Shown: piece by piece, positions 45,253 through 54,272 of the stretch
How positions within the stretch are numbered: the stretch's first letter is position 1
Layout of the letters: each line of letters opens with the position of its first letter
Source: Methanobacteriota archaeon
Lineage (GTDB): Archaea > Halobacteriota > Methanosarcinia > Methanosarcinales > Methanosarcinaceae
DNA: 64,000 bases
Direction: 5' to 3'
Assembly (NCBI GenBank): GCA_023399215.1
Contig: JAEWQJ010000033.1
Span: forward strand, 176,255 to 240,254
The notes under the pieces: model-generated
Told to the model about the DNA's origin: nothing
The model's database searches: none
What the model saw: only the letters and a program-made list of their open reading frames with translations
Made by a program: the position numbers and the translations under genes

Positions 45253-46183
45253 ACAGCCAGCACCTGACAGCAGATCCTTCCTGAAGATGAATTAGAGGAG
45301 GCTCGACCCTGCACTTTTCTATTGCAGATGCGCATCGAAACCGGAATTTACAGCCTCCATCGTTTTCTTTTGAATCTCCTTTTCCGGATGGTATAGGGTG
45401 AAGACCGTTTTCAGGGAGCGAACGAAGTAACCCTCTGGAATAAGGATGCAATGGCCCATCAAAAAATTCCTGCCTCTCTCTTATTTCCACTATCCTCCCG
45501 GAATACATAACTGCAATCCTGTCCGCGAGGTTTTTGGCAAATGGGAGATCGTGTGTGATGATAATCAGAGTAATTCCTTCCTCACGTAAAACCCGAAGAA
45601 GGTAGATGATAGCCTGCTTATTCATTATGTCTATACCCTTTGTAGGTTCGTCTGCAATAAGCACTTCCGGATGGCCTGAAATTCCCATAGCTACAAGTGA
45701 GCGTTGAAGCATTCCACCACTGAATGAATAAGGATAGGAGTCTATTCTTTCCTCAGGGGGAGTTATTTTAATAAATTGAAGGAGTTCAAGAACCTTCTTT
45801 CTAACTTTGTTTTTGTCTATTTCCATATGGAGAGAGATCGGTTCTCCGATCTGGTTTCCCACAGTCATTGAAGGATTCATTGCTCCTGCGGGGTTCTGAG
45901 GAACCCATGCAATCTTTCTGCCACGGATCATTTCAAGTTCATTTTCAGAAAGGGTTAGAAGATCATCCCCATGATATCGTATAACTCCGTTTACAGTGCA
46001 ATTTGCAGGCAGCAGCCCTAGTAGCGCCAGACCCAGTACTGATTTTCCGCTACCGCTCTCTCCTATAACTGCAAGTGTCTCGGACTGTTCGATGTTAATG
46101 TCAACCCCATCAACCGCCCGGATGACGGTGCTTGAAACGGGAAAATGTACATACAGCTGTTGAACATCAAGAATCATGGTCAT
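45245..46183 (-). CDS. ABC transporter ATPase, nickel/dipeptide type (NikD/DppD-like)
   Basis: A 312-residue ATPase with Walker A GESGSGKSV, the Q-loop VPQNPAGAMNPSM, signature FSGGMLQRSL and Walker B VLIADEPTKGID, followed by the C-terminal oligopeptide-type extension (FRFRCASAIEKCRVEPPLIH). It is the first gene of the importer operon, starting 152 bases from the divergent methyltransferase pair. The gene ends in the duplicated junction described at 45188-45252. Confidence 0.92.
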   Translation of the reverse strand: MTMILDVQQLYVHFPVSSTVIRAVDGVDINIEQSETLAVIGESGSGKSVLGLALLGLLPANCTVNGVIRYHGDDLLTLSENELEMIRGRKIAWVPQNPAGAMNPSMTVGNQIGEPISLHMEIDKNKVRKKVLELLQFIKITPPEERIDSYPYSFSGGMLQRSLVAMGISGHPEVLIADEPTKGIDIMNKQAIIYLLRVLREEGITLIIITHDLPFAKNLADRIAVMYSGRIVEIRERQEFFDGPLHPYSRGLLRSLPENGLHPIPSGKGDSKENDGGCKFRFRCASAIEKCRVEPPLIHLQEGSAVRCWLYD

Positions 46184-46335
46184 CTTGCTACATCTGCGTA
46201 TCTTTTGTTATGACAATTACAGGGTGTATGTTGTTACTATTTATATTTCTTTTCATATATTTCACCATAATAAAGAAATAAGTTATTATATCTTAATACT
46301 AATTTTTAGCTAATTAATATTTTTGAAGGAATAAT
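46184..46335. promoter_or_regulatory. 152-bp divergent promoter region between importer and methyltransferases
   Basis: Very AT-rich. TATA-like stretches occur for both directions: TTTATATTTC near 46240-46250 for the leftward operon, and TTATTATATC near 46282-46292 for the rightward pair. GAAGGAATA precedes the rightward ATG. Sharing one short region suggests joint control, although no clear operator palindrome was recognised. Confidence 0.5.
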
Positions 46336-47142
46336 ATGGTTACGCAGATCGATTGGGAGACAGCCTGGGCTGCAGGCATCAATGAGATGAATAAGCTTTC
46401 TACCACAAACTACTGGAATCAAAGGGCAGAGGATTATTCTGATATGGTACTGGCAAGTGATTGTAATCATGGCCGGAATATCCTTAACCTGTTTGAAAAA
46501 GAAGGGCTACTGCAGAAGGATTGGCATATTTTAGATATTGCATCAGGCCCAGGAGCAATAACGATCCCATTTGCAGAAAGAGTATGCCGGGTGACCGCTA
46601 TCGAGCCCGCAGAGAAGATGGCAGCAGCATTGATGTCATATGCGCAGAACAGAGGGCTTTCCAATGTTGAGGTAATCCTTAAGACCTGGCAGGAAGTAGA
46701 CGAGGCAACTTACTCTAAAAACTATGACCTGGTTATCTGCTGCCATGCGCTCTGGCAATTTTCGGACATTCTTTCGCAGATCCGGCGGATGGAGGCAGTA
46801 TCCAGAGGGTACTGTTGTCTTGCTCATGGGTTCGAGGCTCCTTCAGAAACACTCAAACTAACGGAAGCTCTTGGGATCAATGAGGGTGGGTTTGATCAGT
46901 TCATCACGGTTTTCAATATTCTCAATGATTCTGGAGTGTACCCGAACGTTGATGTGATCGATTACACACTTAATAGGTCGGTTACCTCGGCAGTTACTTC
47001 GGTTGAGAAACTTGTTGAGAAACATCGACCTCTGGACTCCAGGGACAGAGAGATTATTCAGGAATACGTACAAAATCACGCTAATGAGGGCATGTGTCAG
47101 GTTAGAGGCAGGATGGGTTTACTATGGTGGAAGGTAGCATGA
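46336..47142 (+). CDS. Class I SAM-dependent methyltransferase (copy 1), linked to the ABC importer
   Basis: A 268-residue Rossmann methyltransferase. It opens with TTNYWNQRAEDYSDMVLAS, has motif I ILDIASGPGAITIPFA (about 85-100), TAIEPAEKM as the SAM-acidic-loop region, motif IV YDLVICCHALWQF, and ends in a WWKV tail. Substrate unknown; cytosolic. It overlaps the next gene by four bases and shares with it the RAEDYS, SGPG...IPFA and EP..M blocks, so the two are paralogs and perhaps form a heterodimer. Divergent from the importer; see findings. Confidence 0.88.
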   Translation: MVTQIDWETAWAAGINEMNKLSTTNYWNQRAEDYSDMVLASDCNHGRNILNLFEKEGLLQKDWHILDIASGPGAITIPFAERVCRVTAIEPAEKMAAALMSYAQNRGLSNVEVILKTWQEVDEATYSKNYDLVICCHALWQFSDILSQIRRMEAVSRGYCCLAHGFEAPSETLKLTEALGINEGGFDQFITVFNILNDSGVYPNVDVIDYTLNRSVTSAVTSVEKLVEKHRPLDSRDREIIQEYVQNHANEGMCQVRGRMGLLWWKVA

Positions 47143-48011
47143 CTTCCGACTCTCTTACAGCCCCTGTAGATTGGATTGGATTCTGGGAAGACAGTTATGA
47201 TGCCCGGTCTAAAATTATATTCAGGGACTATGAGCTAGATGACTGGAGTGAAAGGGCAGAGGATTACTCGGAATCCAGGCGGACAAACAACTACGAGTTC
47301 GGAGAGTCAGTATACTCTACCCTTGCCCCTCATGGAGTTGTTTCTCCTCACTCAAGGGTCCTTGAAGTTGGTGCAGGTCCAGGAACATTTGTAATCCCCT
47401 TCGCAAAGAAGGTTGATCATATAACTGCTGTTGAGCCTTCAGAGGGAATGATCCGTATGATATATCAAAATGCTGTGGAAGCCGGAGTGAATAACTATGA
47501 TATTATCCCAAAAATCTGGCAGGATGTGAATATTGAAGATTTCAGGGGGCGGTATGACCTTACTATCACCTCAACAGTCATATGGATGTTTCGTGACATT
47601 ATGACCCAGATAAGCCGGATGGAAGAGGTAACACAGGGACACTGCTGTGTGGTTGGTGGAGTAGGCACAGGGCAGACATTTGAAGCCGAACTCTGGAAGA
47701 AAATCATGGGCAACAAACCTCGTCCCCAGTACCCGGAATACCCTTTGATCTATAATCTCCTTTACACATGTGGAAGAGTCCCTCATGTTAGGTTTATTGA
47801 TTATACAAGTATAAGATCACCTGAGAACATGCTCAGGATGTACAGGGTTTTCTACTCAATCTATACGGAGGTCACACCTGAGATTGAAGAAATTATTCGA
47901 GAGGAATTGTACCGTGACTCAGGAGAAGGGCCGTGTATCAGGAAATATCGCTCTGCTGTGGTCTGGTGGAATCCGGCTGTTCGAAGAAAAGAGTTTACAG
48001 GTATTGCCTGA
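47139..48011 (+). CDS. Class I SAM-dependent methyltransferase (copy 2), linked to the ABC importer
   Basis: A 290-residue paralog of 46336-47142 with SERAEDYSESRRTNNYEFGE, motif I VLEVGAGPGTFVIPFA, TAVEPSEGM, YDLTITSTVIWMF, and a C-terminal VVWWNP. The C-terminal domain is somewhat larger (ENMLRMYRVFYSIYTEV). I chose ATG 47139, which overlaps the upstream stop (ATGA) with GGAAGG just before; an in-frame ATG at 47124 would add five residues. Substrate unknown. Confidence 0.87.
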   Translation: MTSDSLTAPVDWIGFWEDSYDARSKIIFRDYELDDWSERAEDYSESRRTNNYEFGESVYSTLAPHGVVSPHSRVLEVGAGPGTFVIPFAKKVDHITAVEPSEGMIRMIYQNAVEAGVNNYDIIPKIWQDVNIEDFRGRYDLTITSTVIWMFRDIMTQISRMEEVTQGHCCVVGGVGTGQTFEAELWKKIMGNKPRPQYPEYPLIYNLLYTCGRVPHVRFIDYTSIRSPENMLRMYRVFYSIYTEVTPEIEEIIREELYRDSGEGPCIRKYRSAVVWWNPAVRRKEFTGIA

Positions 48012-48158
48012 GGATTTCTGGCAGTTTACATAAAAAGTGTGCAGGATAAAAAGTGTGCAGGAAGAAAAATAAGGGAACAGTAAATATAAGTTTGGGAGAA
48101 GCACTGAGTGAATCTTCTCCCAAATATTACTTTTTAGAAAACCGAAAATTTTATGAAA

Positions 48159-48923
48159 TCAATCTGTCAATCCGAATTGCTCCCAGGCTTCTTTAATATT
48201 CATGGCGCGCATTCCCAGTTTTTTTGCAGGCGCTAGCTCGTTTTCTTCAGAGTCTCCTATTGACATAACACATTTGGGTTCGAGTTCAAGGCCCATCCTT
48301 TTGAGCGCAGTCATAAAAAGCCTGAGATCAGGTTTCTTATACCCTACATCCGATGAGAAGATAACAAAGTCAAAATAATCGTGGAGCCCAAGAAACCTGA
48401 GTTCCAGTTCGGAAAAAACTCTTTGCCCATTGGAGATTACACACTTGGGAACATTTATGCAATGTTCAATCAGTTTGATGCTCTGAGGGAAAGCTCGGAG
48501 TTTCCGTATCGAAGCTGCCCGAAAGACCCTTGAGGCTTCTACTCCCAGACCATTTTCGTCAATATTCCAGACCGAATTTTCCCTGCAGATCTCTGCAAAG
48601 ATTTCCTCTACCTTTATCTCAGGGTACACTTCCTTGGAATTCTCCATTTTCTGCCTGACCTTAGACATGTACGTATCCCACAGCTTTTCGGGCGCGATTT
48701 TCACTCCCTGATAGGCAAGCCATGCGCTCAGTACTTTATATGTCTCCAGGCTATGTTCGTCGGTATGAATGTCAATGAGGGTCTCATAGCAGTCAAAGAT
48801 AACCCCTTTTATATGGCAGCTCTCAAATGCCTCTTCTCCCTTTGCAAGAGAATGACTAAGAAATGTAACTTCATCCTTGCTTACCTCAGGTCCGTAATCC
48901 TCCGATATGCTCTTTCCTCCCAT
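48159..48923 (-). CDS. HAD-superfamily hydrolase
   Basis: A 254-residue phosphatase-like protein with HAD motif I FDCYETLID (nucleophile Asp about 45), motif II CVISNGQ, motif III Lys in GYKKPDLRLF, and motif IV MSIGDSEENE. A helical cap domain lies between motifs I and II. Likely a small-molecule phosphatase; substrate unknown. A 35-residue N-terminal extension precedes the first motif. GGGAT precedes the ATG. It lies downstream of the kinase at 49081 on the same strand, across the repeat at 48953-49141. Confidence 0.9.
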   Translation of the reverse strand: MGGKSISEDYGPEVSKDEVTFLSHSLAKGEEAFESCHIKGVIFDCYETLIDIHTDEHSLETYKVLSAWLAYQGVKIAPEKLWDTYMSKVRQKMENSKEVYPEIKVEEIFAEICRENSVWNIDENGLGVEASRVFRAASIRKLRAFPQSIKLIEHCINVPKCVISNGQRVFSELELRFLGLHDYFDFVIFSSDVGYKKPDLRLFMTALKRMGLELEPKCVMSIGDSEENELAPAKKLGMRAMNIKEAWEQFGLTD

Positions 48924-48952
48924 ATCCCTTTTACCTAAACTTCTACTTCATG

Positions 48953-49141
48953 TTTTATCTGTAATTAATTGCCTTTAAACAATCAAGTTCTTCTTTGATG
49001 AGATAAGTTCTCATGCTTTATCTGTAATTAATTGCCTTTAAACATTCACACGCTTCTTTGATGAGGTAAGTTCTCATGCTTTATCTGTAATTAATTGCCT
49101 TTAAACATTCACACGCTTCTTTGATGAGGTAGTTTCTATGT
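48953..49141. repeat. 63-bp tandem repeat, three copies, covering the end of a kinase gene
   Basis: The segment CTGTAATTAATTGCCTTTAA recurs at exactly 63-base spacing (48959, 49022, 49085). The right-hand copy contains the last coding bases and stop of the 49081-50028 gene; the other two are in-frame duplicates of that C-terminal coding end, each with its own stop. The middle copy is nearly identical; the left copy has diverged in its centre. Confidence 0.92.
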
Positions 49142-50028
49142 TCACCCTGATGAAGCCTTGCCGAACGAAGGAGTCCTATACTCATGAAAAAAGGCAAAGT
49201 TCTGGTAATATAGTAAAAATCTTTTTCGTCACTGCTATATTCCCAGAGGAAATTTCCGATATACGGTTCAGCTTTCCCCCCTCCTCCCATATGCAGTTCG
49301 AACTCGTTTTTAAGTTCTGCAGCTAGAATTCCGAGATCTCTGACAGGATGTGCCTCTAACCAGGAGCTTTCAAAATCAAGGGCATAGGGTTTACCTTTGC
49401 AGAAAATATAATTAGAAAGATTGACATCCCTGTGAATCATGCAGCCGTAGTCCCTGTCGAGCAAAGAACTATACCACCAATCTCCAAGTAATTTATTGAA
49501 AGTCTCTCTAGTGTCATGGTCCAGTTTCAGATGGCCCAGAACATCATGATAATTTCTGAATTCATTTTCCTTATTGTAGGAAGATTTTGTGTTATCATGC
49601 AGCTGTCGGAGCATATGCGCAACTGCAGCAAGCCTCTCATATAGCTGTTCTTCGTGTCTGATATACCATTCCAGAGATTTTCCAGGTATGTGTTCCGTTA
49701 CAAGGACGCAGTTGAACTTCTTATTGGTTGCAAGAGGTCTTGCAACATTTATTACCGACGCAGCCTTTCTAAGGTTTCGGTACTCATTCATCATGCCTTT
49801 ATATGGATTATAATCTTTCAACTGACCGGTAGGTTCGGCAAAAAACTTTGCCATAACGCTGAAGTGTTCACCCTTGAACTGGTACTTGCAGACCGTATGG
49901 GAGGAGTTGTATTTAAAAACATTAACAGAGCAATTTTTATTCCGTAGCCTATCCCCAACAACTTCTTCAACAAGCCAGTCCCTAAAAGGGTCACCAGGGT
50001 TTAAAATATTAACATGGCGAGATGCCAA
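49081..50028 (-). CDS. Aminoglycoside-phosphotransferase/choline-kinase-like small-molecule kinase
   Basis: A 315-residue protein-kinase-fold enzyme. Catalytic loop MIHRDVNLSNYIF and metal site ALDFESSW are clear, with VLVTEHIPGKSLEWYIR as the hinge region. It phosphorylates an unidentified small molecule. The only start compatible with the frame is TTG 50028, with a G-rich GGGGGGTAA about 10 bases upstream. The last 17 residues and stop are repeated downstream (48953-49141). Confidence 0.85.
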   Translation of the reverse strand: MASRHVNILNPGDPFRDWLVEEVVGDRLRNKNCSVNVFKYNSSHTVCKYQFKGEHFSVMAKFFAEPTGQLKDYNPYKGMMNEYRNLRKAASVINVARPLATNKKFNCVLVTEHIPGKSLEWYIRHEEQLYERLAAVAHMLRQLHDNTKSSYNKENEFRNYHDVLGHLKLDHDTRETFNKLLGDWWYSSLLDRDYGCMIHRDVNLSNYIFCKGKPYALDFESSWLEAHPVRDLGILAAELKNEFELHMGGGGKAEPYIGNFLWEYSSDEKDFYYITRTLPFFMSIGLLRSARLHQGEHRNYLIKEACECLKAINYR

Positions 50029-50138
50029 CTCAAATTACCCCCCACTTATCTAGAAATACTCCACAATTGTATCTTTTTTCTCGCAATGTGCTCTTATCTC
50101 CAGGTCTAATTTTACGATAGAGCAGATAACAATTTTAT

Positions 50139-50241
50139 TTTTTGATTCTGCAACATTGGTAATAGTATATACTATATTTGGATAAACAGATTTTTGATTC
50201 TGCAATACTGGTAATAGTTAGACTATATTTGGATAAACAGA
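50139..50241. repeat. 52-bp tandem duplication
   Basis: TTTTTGATTCTGCAA and the following bases through ATATTTGGATAAACAGA occur at about 50139-50190 and again at 50191-50241, with a further short echo (TTTGAATAAACAG). It lies in the spacer 5' of both flanking genes. Confidence 0.8.
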
Positions 50242-50383
50242 TTTGAATAAACAGTATAGTATAGTTTATACATATTATATTATTATTGGTGTTTAACTGT
50301 AAGGATCTTATTCCTCTCAATCCCAGGCCCGCAGACATCAGCCGTACTAATATACACTTTAAGTGCCCAAACATTGATGTATT

Positions 50384-50515
50384 ATGGCGGTTAAGGATAA
50401 ATTACTTAAAATAAATGATTTAGATCTTATCCGAAAAGTGATTGCCTGCTATGAATTTTACAATATACAATATGCAAAATCGAAACGAATACCCGGATAT
50501 TTAGATCTATTATAA
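50384..50515 (+). CDS. Possible small protein of 43 residues
   Basis: An ATG frame reading MAVKDKLLKINDLDLIRKVI, then ACYEFYNIQYAKSK, to TAA 50513-50515. The composition looks protein-like (amphipathic helix, then Tyr-rich), but there is no ribosome site and no family is recognised. It could also be the start of a decayed gene. The surrounding spacer (50242-50648) holds nothing else visible. Confidence 0.3.
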   Translation: MAVKDKLLKINDLDLIRKVIACYEFYNIQYAKSKRIPGYLDLL

Positions 50516-50648
50516 CTTTTCGATATGCATTATTGATTTTTCTGTAGGCTTTTAGTTTTACACCATTTTACAATGATTTTAAAATTAATTGATAATTTGA
50601 TTTTCACCCGACCGCTAATTCCAATTATTTATCTAGCCGAGATTTGCC

Positions 50649-51095
50649 ATGAAAGTTGAAATAATTCTGGATAATAAAAAACAGTTTCTTGATTTATTGC
50701 TTTTAGCAGACGAACAAGAAGATATGATTGACAAATATTTAGATCACGGGGATATGTTTGCTCTATATGATGGCGATTTGAAAAGTCTCTGTGTAGTAAC
50801 ACGTGAAGATGATGGTATATACGAATTAAAAAATATAGCAACTTATGAAAAGTATCAGGGACAGGGTTACGGGAAGCAACTTGTAAAATTCATCTTTGAA
50901 TATTATAAAGGCAAATGCAAAACCATGCTTGTTGGTACGGGAGATAGTCCTCTTACTATCCAGTTTTATAAAAATTGCGGATTTGTTATGTCACATTATG
51001 TTAAAAATTTTTTTATTGACAATTATGACCATCCAATTTTCGAATGTGGAAAACAACTTATTGATATGGTTTATTTAAAGAAGGATTTCCGATAG
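50649..51095 (+). CDS. GNAT-family N-acetyltransferase
   Basis: A 148-residue GNAT protein. Strand 4 and the acetyl-CoA loop are seen in ELKNIATYEKYQGQGYGKQL, followed by GTGDSPLTIQFYKNCGF. Acceptor unknown, cytosolic. GAGATTTGCC precedes the ATG, a weak ribosome site. The gene appears isolated, between the repeat-bearing spacer and a pseudogene on the other strand. AT content is higher than in the neighbouring long genes. Confidence 0.88.
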   Translation: MKVEIILDNKKQFLDLLLLADEQEDMIDKYLDHGDMFALYDGDLKSLCVVTREDDGIYELKNIATYEKYQGQGYGKQLVKFIFEYYKGKCKTMLVGTGDSPLTIQFYKNCGFVMSHYVKNFFIDNYDHPIFECGKQLIDMVYLKKDFR

Positions 51096-51278
51096 TTTTG
51101 AGGATAATAGAAAGCAGTGGGTATGAAGCTAACTTTTTTCTTTGAATATTTGTTTTTGTTATTCCGTCGTCTATAACAAACAGATAAAATGTCTTCTCTG
51201 CTCGGAATATCTTCTATAAAACGAGTCATGAAACGAGTCTCCAAGTCCGTTTCTTATAATCAATTTCATTCATTTTAC

Positions 51279-51667
51279 CTATATTTGCCTTCGTAAGCTG
51301 AAAAGAAAGATCCTATCAGGAGGCATAGTTACATCATTGAGCCTGTACGCGAGAATAATCTCATTTTCTAGCATGTAGTCCTTATCAAGAGAGGTAGAAT
51401 ATTCATCCGCACTGTAAAAAATAATCGTACTCGCATTTTCATAGTTTCCAGCTTCTTCAAAAAGGTCATCGATTTTCACTCCTGTCCACTTCGCAATAAA
51501 ACTCCAGCATTCCACGCAGTTCAGGTCCACAACTTTCGAACCCGTCCCTGATATGAGAGAGCCTCTGTTTCATTGTCATAGGTTCCTGAGTGTCCGTTTT
51601 CTGAAACACAGCCTGAAGCAGTAACAAAAATAATTGGGAAGATAGGGAACAAATGGATCGGTTTCAT
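51279..51667 (-). pseudogene. Remnant of a lipoprotein molybdopterin oxidoreductase (sulfite-oxidase-like)
   Basis: ATG 51665-51667 opens a lipoprotein signal (MKPIHLFPIFPIIFVTASGC) that runs about 48 codons to a stop. One frame over, the downstream sequence reads VVDLNCVECWSFIAKWTGVK, then DYMLENEIILAYRLNDVTMP and PDRIFLF. This is the core of oxidoreductase molybdopterin-binding proteins, including the molybdenum-ligating Cys in CVE. The normal segment between the signal and that core is missing, and the C-terminal part stops early at RRQI. The gene therefore has at least one frameshift, an internal deletion and a truncated end. Confidence 0.75.
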
Positions 51668-51765
51668 GTGTTTATTTATTTCCATTAACTGTTTTCCATG
51701 TTATTTCTTGAAAATATGGGTTAAACATAAAAAAATGACTATTTATAAAAGAAAACTCTAAAGTT

Positions 51766-52731
51766 GTGACTGAACGAACGGCAATATCAAGTTTTAATTT
51801 TCATAGAGCTGTTAGCATGGTTAAACTTTATAATGAAATTCCTGGCTCTTGTAAATGGCAAATAGTCGAGCCAATTAATAAGGGATGGTCAAACGATCAG
51901 AAATATTATATCCGAAGTACAGATGGAAGAGAATTATTACTAAGAATATCGGATATATCTCAGTATGAGAACAAGAAAAAGGACTTTGAAGCAATAAAAA
52001 GACTTGATAACCTTGATATTTTGATATCGCGTCCCATTAATTTTGGAATTTGCAATAACGGCCAATCCGTCTATTCTTTACTAACCTGGATTACAGGGAA
52101 AGATGCAGAACATATCCTTCCAGAGCTGAACAGCAAAGAGCAATACCGGCTTGGTGTGAAAGCGGGAGAAATATTAAGAATTATTCATCAGGTTCCTGCG
52201 GCAAAAAATCAGATCTCATGGTCAGATCGTTTCAATCAAAAAATAAATAGAAATATCACCGATTATGAAGCTTGTGGGATTCACCTGGAGGGAGCAGATA
52301 AAATAATTGAGTATATCGAACAAAACAGATATTTATTGGAAAATCGCCCTCAGTGTTTCCAACACGGGGACTATCACGTAGGAAATATGATTGTTACAAA
52401 GTCCGAAGAGCTGGGAATTATTGATTTTAACAGGCTTGACTACGGTGACCCCTGGGAAGAATTCAACCGTATTACCTGGTGTGCAGATATAAGTGCTTCA
52501 TTTGCATCCGGACGCATTAATGGATATTTTCATCATAATGTGCCCACTTTATTTTTCAAATTAATGGCTTTATATATTGCGAGCAACCAGCTTTCATCAA
52601 TTCCCTGGGCAATCAAATTCGGAAACAAAGAAATCAGCACGATGCTCAGGCAAGCTAAAAACGTTCTGGGATGGTATGATGGATTTGAAACGTGCATCCC
52701 AAAATGGTATATTTCCAACCCTGTTAAATAA
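51766..52731 (+). CDS. Aminoglycoside-phosphotransferase-family kinase
   Basis: A 321-residue APH-fold kinase with catalytic loop CFQHGDYHVGNMIV, metal site LGIIDFNRLDYGDPWEEF, and an N-lobe resembling macrolide/kanamycin-kinase-like proteins (INKGWSNDQKYYIRSTDG). Substrate unknown; homology to resistance enzymes does not show resistance. The frame opens at GTG 51766; an ATG at 51817 (MVKLYNEIPG) fits the family start at least as well, and neither has a clear ribosome site. It is divergent from the Mo-oxidoreductase remnant. Confidence 0.85.
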   Translation: MTERTAISSFNFHRAVSMVKLYNEIPGSCKWQIVEPINKGWSNDQKYYIRSTDGRELLLRISDISQYENKKKDFEAIKRLDNLDILISRPINFGICNNGQSVYSLLTWITGKDAEHILPELNSKEQYRLGVKAGEILRIIHQVPAAKNQISWSDRFNQKINRNITDYEACGIHLEGADKIIEYIEQNRYLLENRPQCFQHGDYHVGNMIVTKSEELGIIDFNRLDYGDPWEEFNRITWCADISASFASGRINGYFHHNVPTLFFKLMALYIASNQLSSIPWAIKFGNKEISTMLRQAKNVLGWYDGFETCIPKWYISNPVK

Positions 52732-52880
52732 GTAATTATAAAGTTAGAATTAGAAGGAAAAAAGCCAGTGGTAACAGGCTTACAGAAGAAAATCTAAAAA
52801 ATAGTTGTTGGAAAGTTAAGAAAAAAAATAGAAATTGGATAAACCGGAATTAAATAAAGAATTAAACAAAGCCTGAAATT

Positions 52881-54080
52881 TCAGGCTTCATAATACCCAA
52901 TTTCTTCTTTTGTCAGGTAACATGCAGGGTCATCTGCCCAGACATTCCCGTATACAGCTTCAGCCCTTACCCTGAAATTCCCATTGCAAATATCCAGCCA
53001 TTTGCAGTGGGCACAGCGATCTGCGTGAGCTTTTATCAGGGGTTTTCGGTTTTTAAGCCCTGCCATGAGTTCATCACTCAGGTCAGTCCAGATTTCACTG
53101 AATGGGCGTTCCCGCACATTTCCAAAGGAGTAATGTCTCCAGAACTGATCGGCATGTACCGCCCCGTCCCAGGATACACAACCTATACCTATCCCTGAAG
53201 AATTTCCCTGGTTCATGGAAAGAAGTTCAAATACCTCGGCAGCTCTTTCAGGATTCTCTTTGAGGAGCTTCATGTACAGGTAGGGACCGTCACAATGGTT
53301 ATCCACTGTCAGGACTTCGGCAGGAAAACCTTTTTCGTGAAGTTTCCTTGTCCTCTCGAGTATCAGGTCTACAGCTTGCCTGGATTCCTCAAGAGAAAGG
53401 TCTTCATTTACCATTTTTGAGCCACGGCCTGCATAAACCAGATGATAGAAACATATTCTCGGAATTTTTTCTTCTTCAAGCATATCAAAGATTGCAGGAA
53501 TGTCCCTTACATTTTGCTTGTTGATAGTAAAACGCAAGCCAACCTTTATGCCTTCTTCCTGGCAATTGTGAAGCCCTCGTAGAGCCGCATCGAATGCCCC
53601 ATTCATGCCCCTGAATTTGTCGTTCGTTTCCCTTATCCCATCAAGGGAAACTCCTACGTAAGAGAGACCGACGTCCTTTAGCTTTTTTGCCAGATCACGG
53701 TCTATGAGCGTCCCGTTTGTGGAAATTACGGCCCTCATCCCTTTTTCACGGGCATAAGCTGCGAGCTCAGGAAGGTCTTTTCTCATAGTTGGTTCCCCTC
53801 CAGAAAAAAGGATCACCGGACTTCCGAAACTTGCAAGGTCATCGATAAGAGCTTTACCTTCTTCAGTTGAAAGTTCATTTTCAAATTCTATGTCCTTTGC
53901 CTGGGCATAACAATGGACACATTTCAGGTTGCAGCGGCGAGTCATGTTCCAGACTACAACTGGCTTTTTATCTTTTGAAAACTGCAGCAAGTGAGAGGGA
54001 AGCTTTTTTGAGTCCCTTCCATAGCGGAGTGCATCTGAGGGTTCCACGGTTCCACAGTAAAGTTTTGAAATGCCTATCAT
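52881..54080 (-). CDS. ahbC: Radical SAM enzyme of the alternative haem pathway, AhbC-like
   Basis: A 399-residue radical SAM protein. It has CNLKCVHC (the CxxxCxxC cluster site, about 50-57), the SGGEPTMRKD SAM-binding segment, and a SPASM-like C-terminus with CVSWDG, CAHCKWLDIC and a final Cys in DPACYLT for auxiliary clusters. The N-terminus (MIGISKLYCGTVEPSDALRYG) matches NirJ/AhbC-type proteins of methanogens. AhbC removes acetate side chains of didecarboxysiroheme, giving iron-coproporphyrin III. Its paralog AhbD (the last step) cannot be excluded. CobA and hemD lie upstream on the same strand beyond a 1.6-kb spacer. Confidence 0.75.
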   Translation of the reverse strand: MIGISKLYCGTVEPSDALRYGRDSKKLPSHLLQFSKDKKPVVVWNMTRRCNLKCVHCYAQAKDIEFENELSTEEGKALIDDLASFGSPVILFSGGEPTMRKDLPELAAYAREKGMRAVISTNGTLIDRDLAKKLKDVGLSYVGVSLDGIRETNDKFRGMNGAFDAALRGLHNCQEEGIKVGLRFTINKQNVRDIPAIFDMLEEEKIPRICFYHLVYAGRGSKMVNEDLSLEESRQAVDLILERTRKLHEKGFPAEVLTVDNHCDGPYLYMKLLKENPERAAEVFELLSMNQGNSSGIGIGCVSWDGAVHADQFWRHYSFGNVRERPFSEIWTDLSDELMAGLKNRKPLIKAHADRCAHCKWLDICNGNFRVRAEAVYGNVWADDPACYLTKEEIGYYEA

Positions 54081-54272
54081 GTCGATCCGTCAAAATTGAG
54101 ATTGTTTTACAGAAATCAGTAAACAATTCGAGATTGTTGTCTACTTTAACTTAGCTTTCTTGTTGTTTTGTACTTGTAGAGACAGGGTAAGTATATGACA
54201 TTCACGATTATAAAACTAAGGTCCGAATGCCCGGACTTGAGGATATGACCAGAAAAGCCGAATATCCGGAAG

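Noticed and set aside
51766..52731. Antibiotic-resistance gene
   Set aside because: Only the APH kinase fold is seen; archaeal members of this fold usually act on metabolites, and no resistance-specific residues are recognisable.
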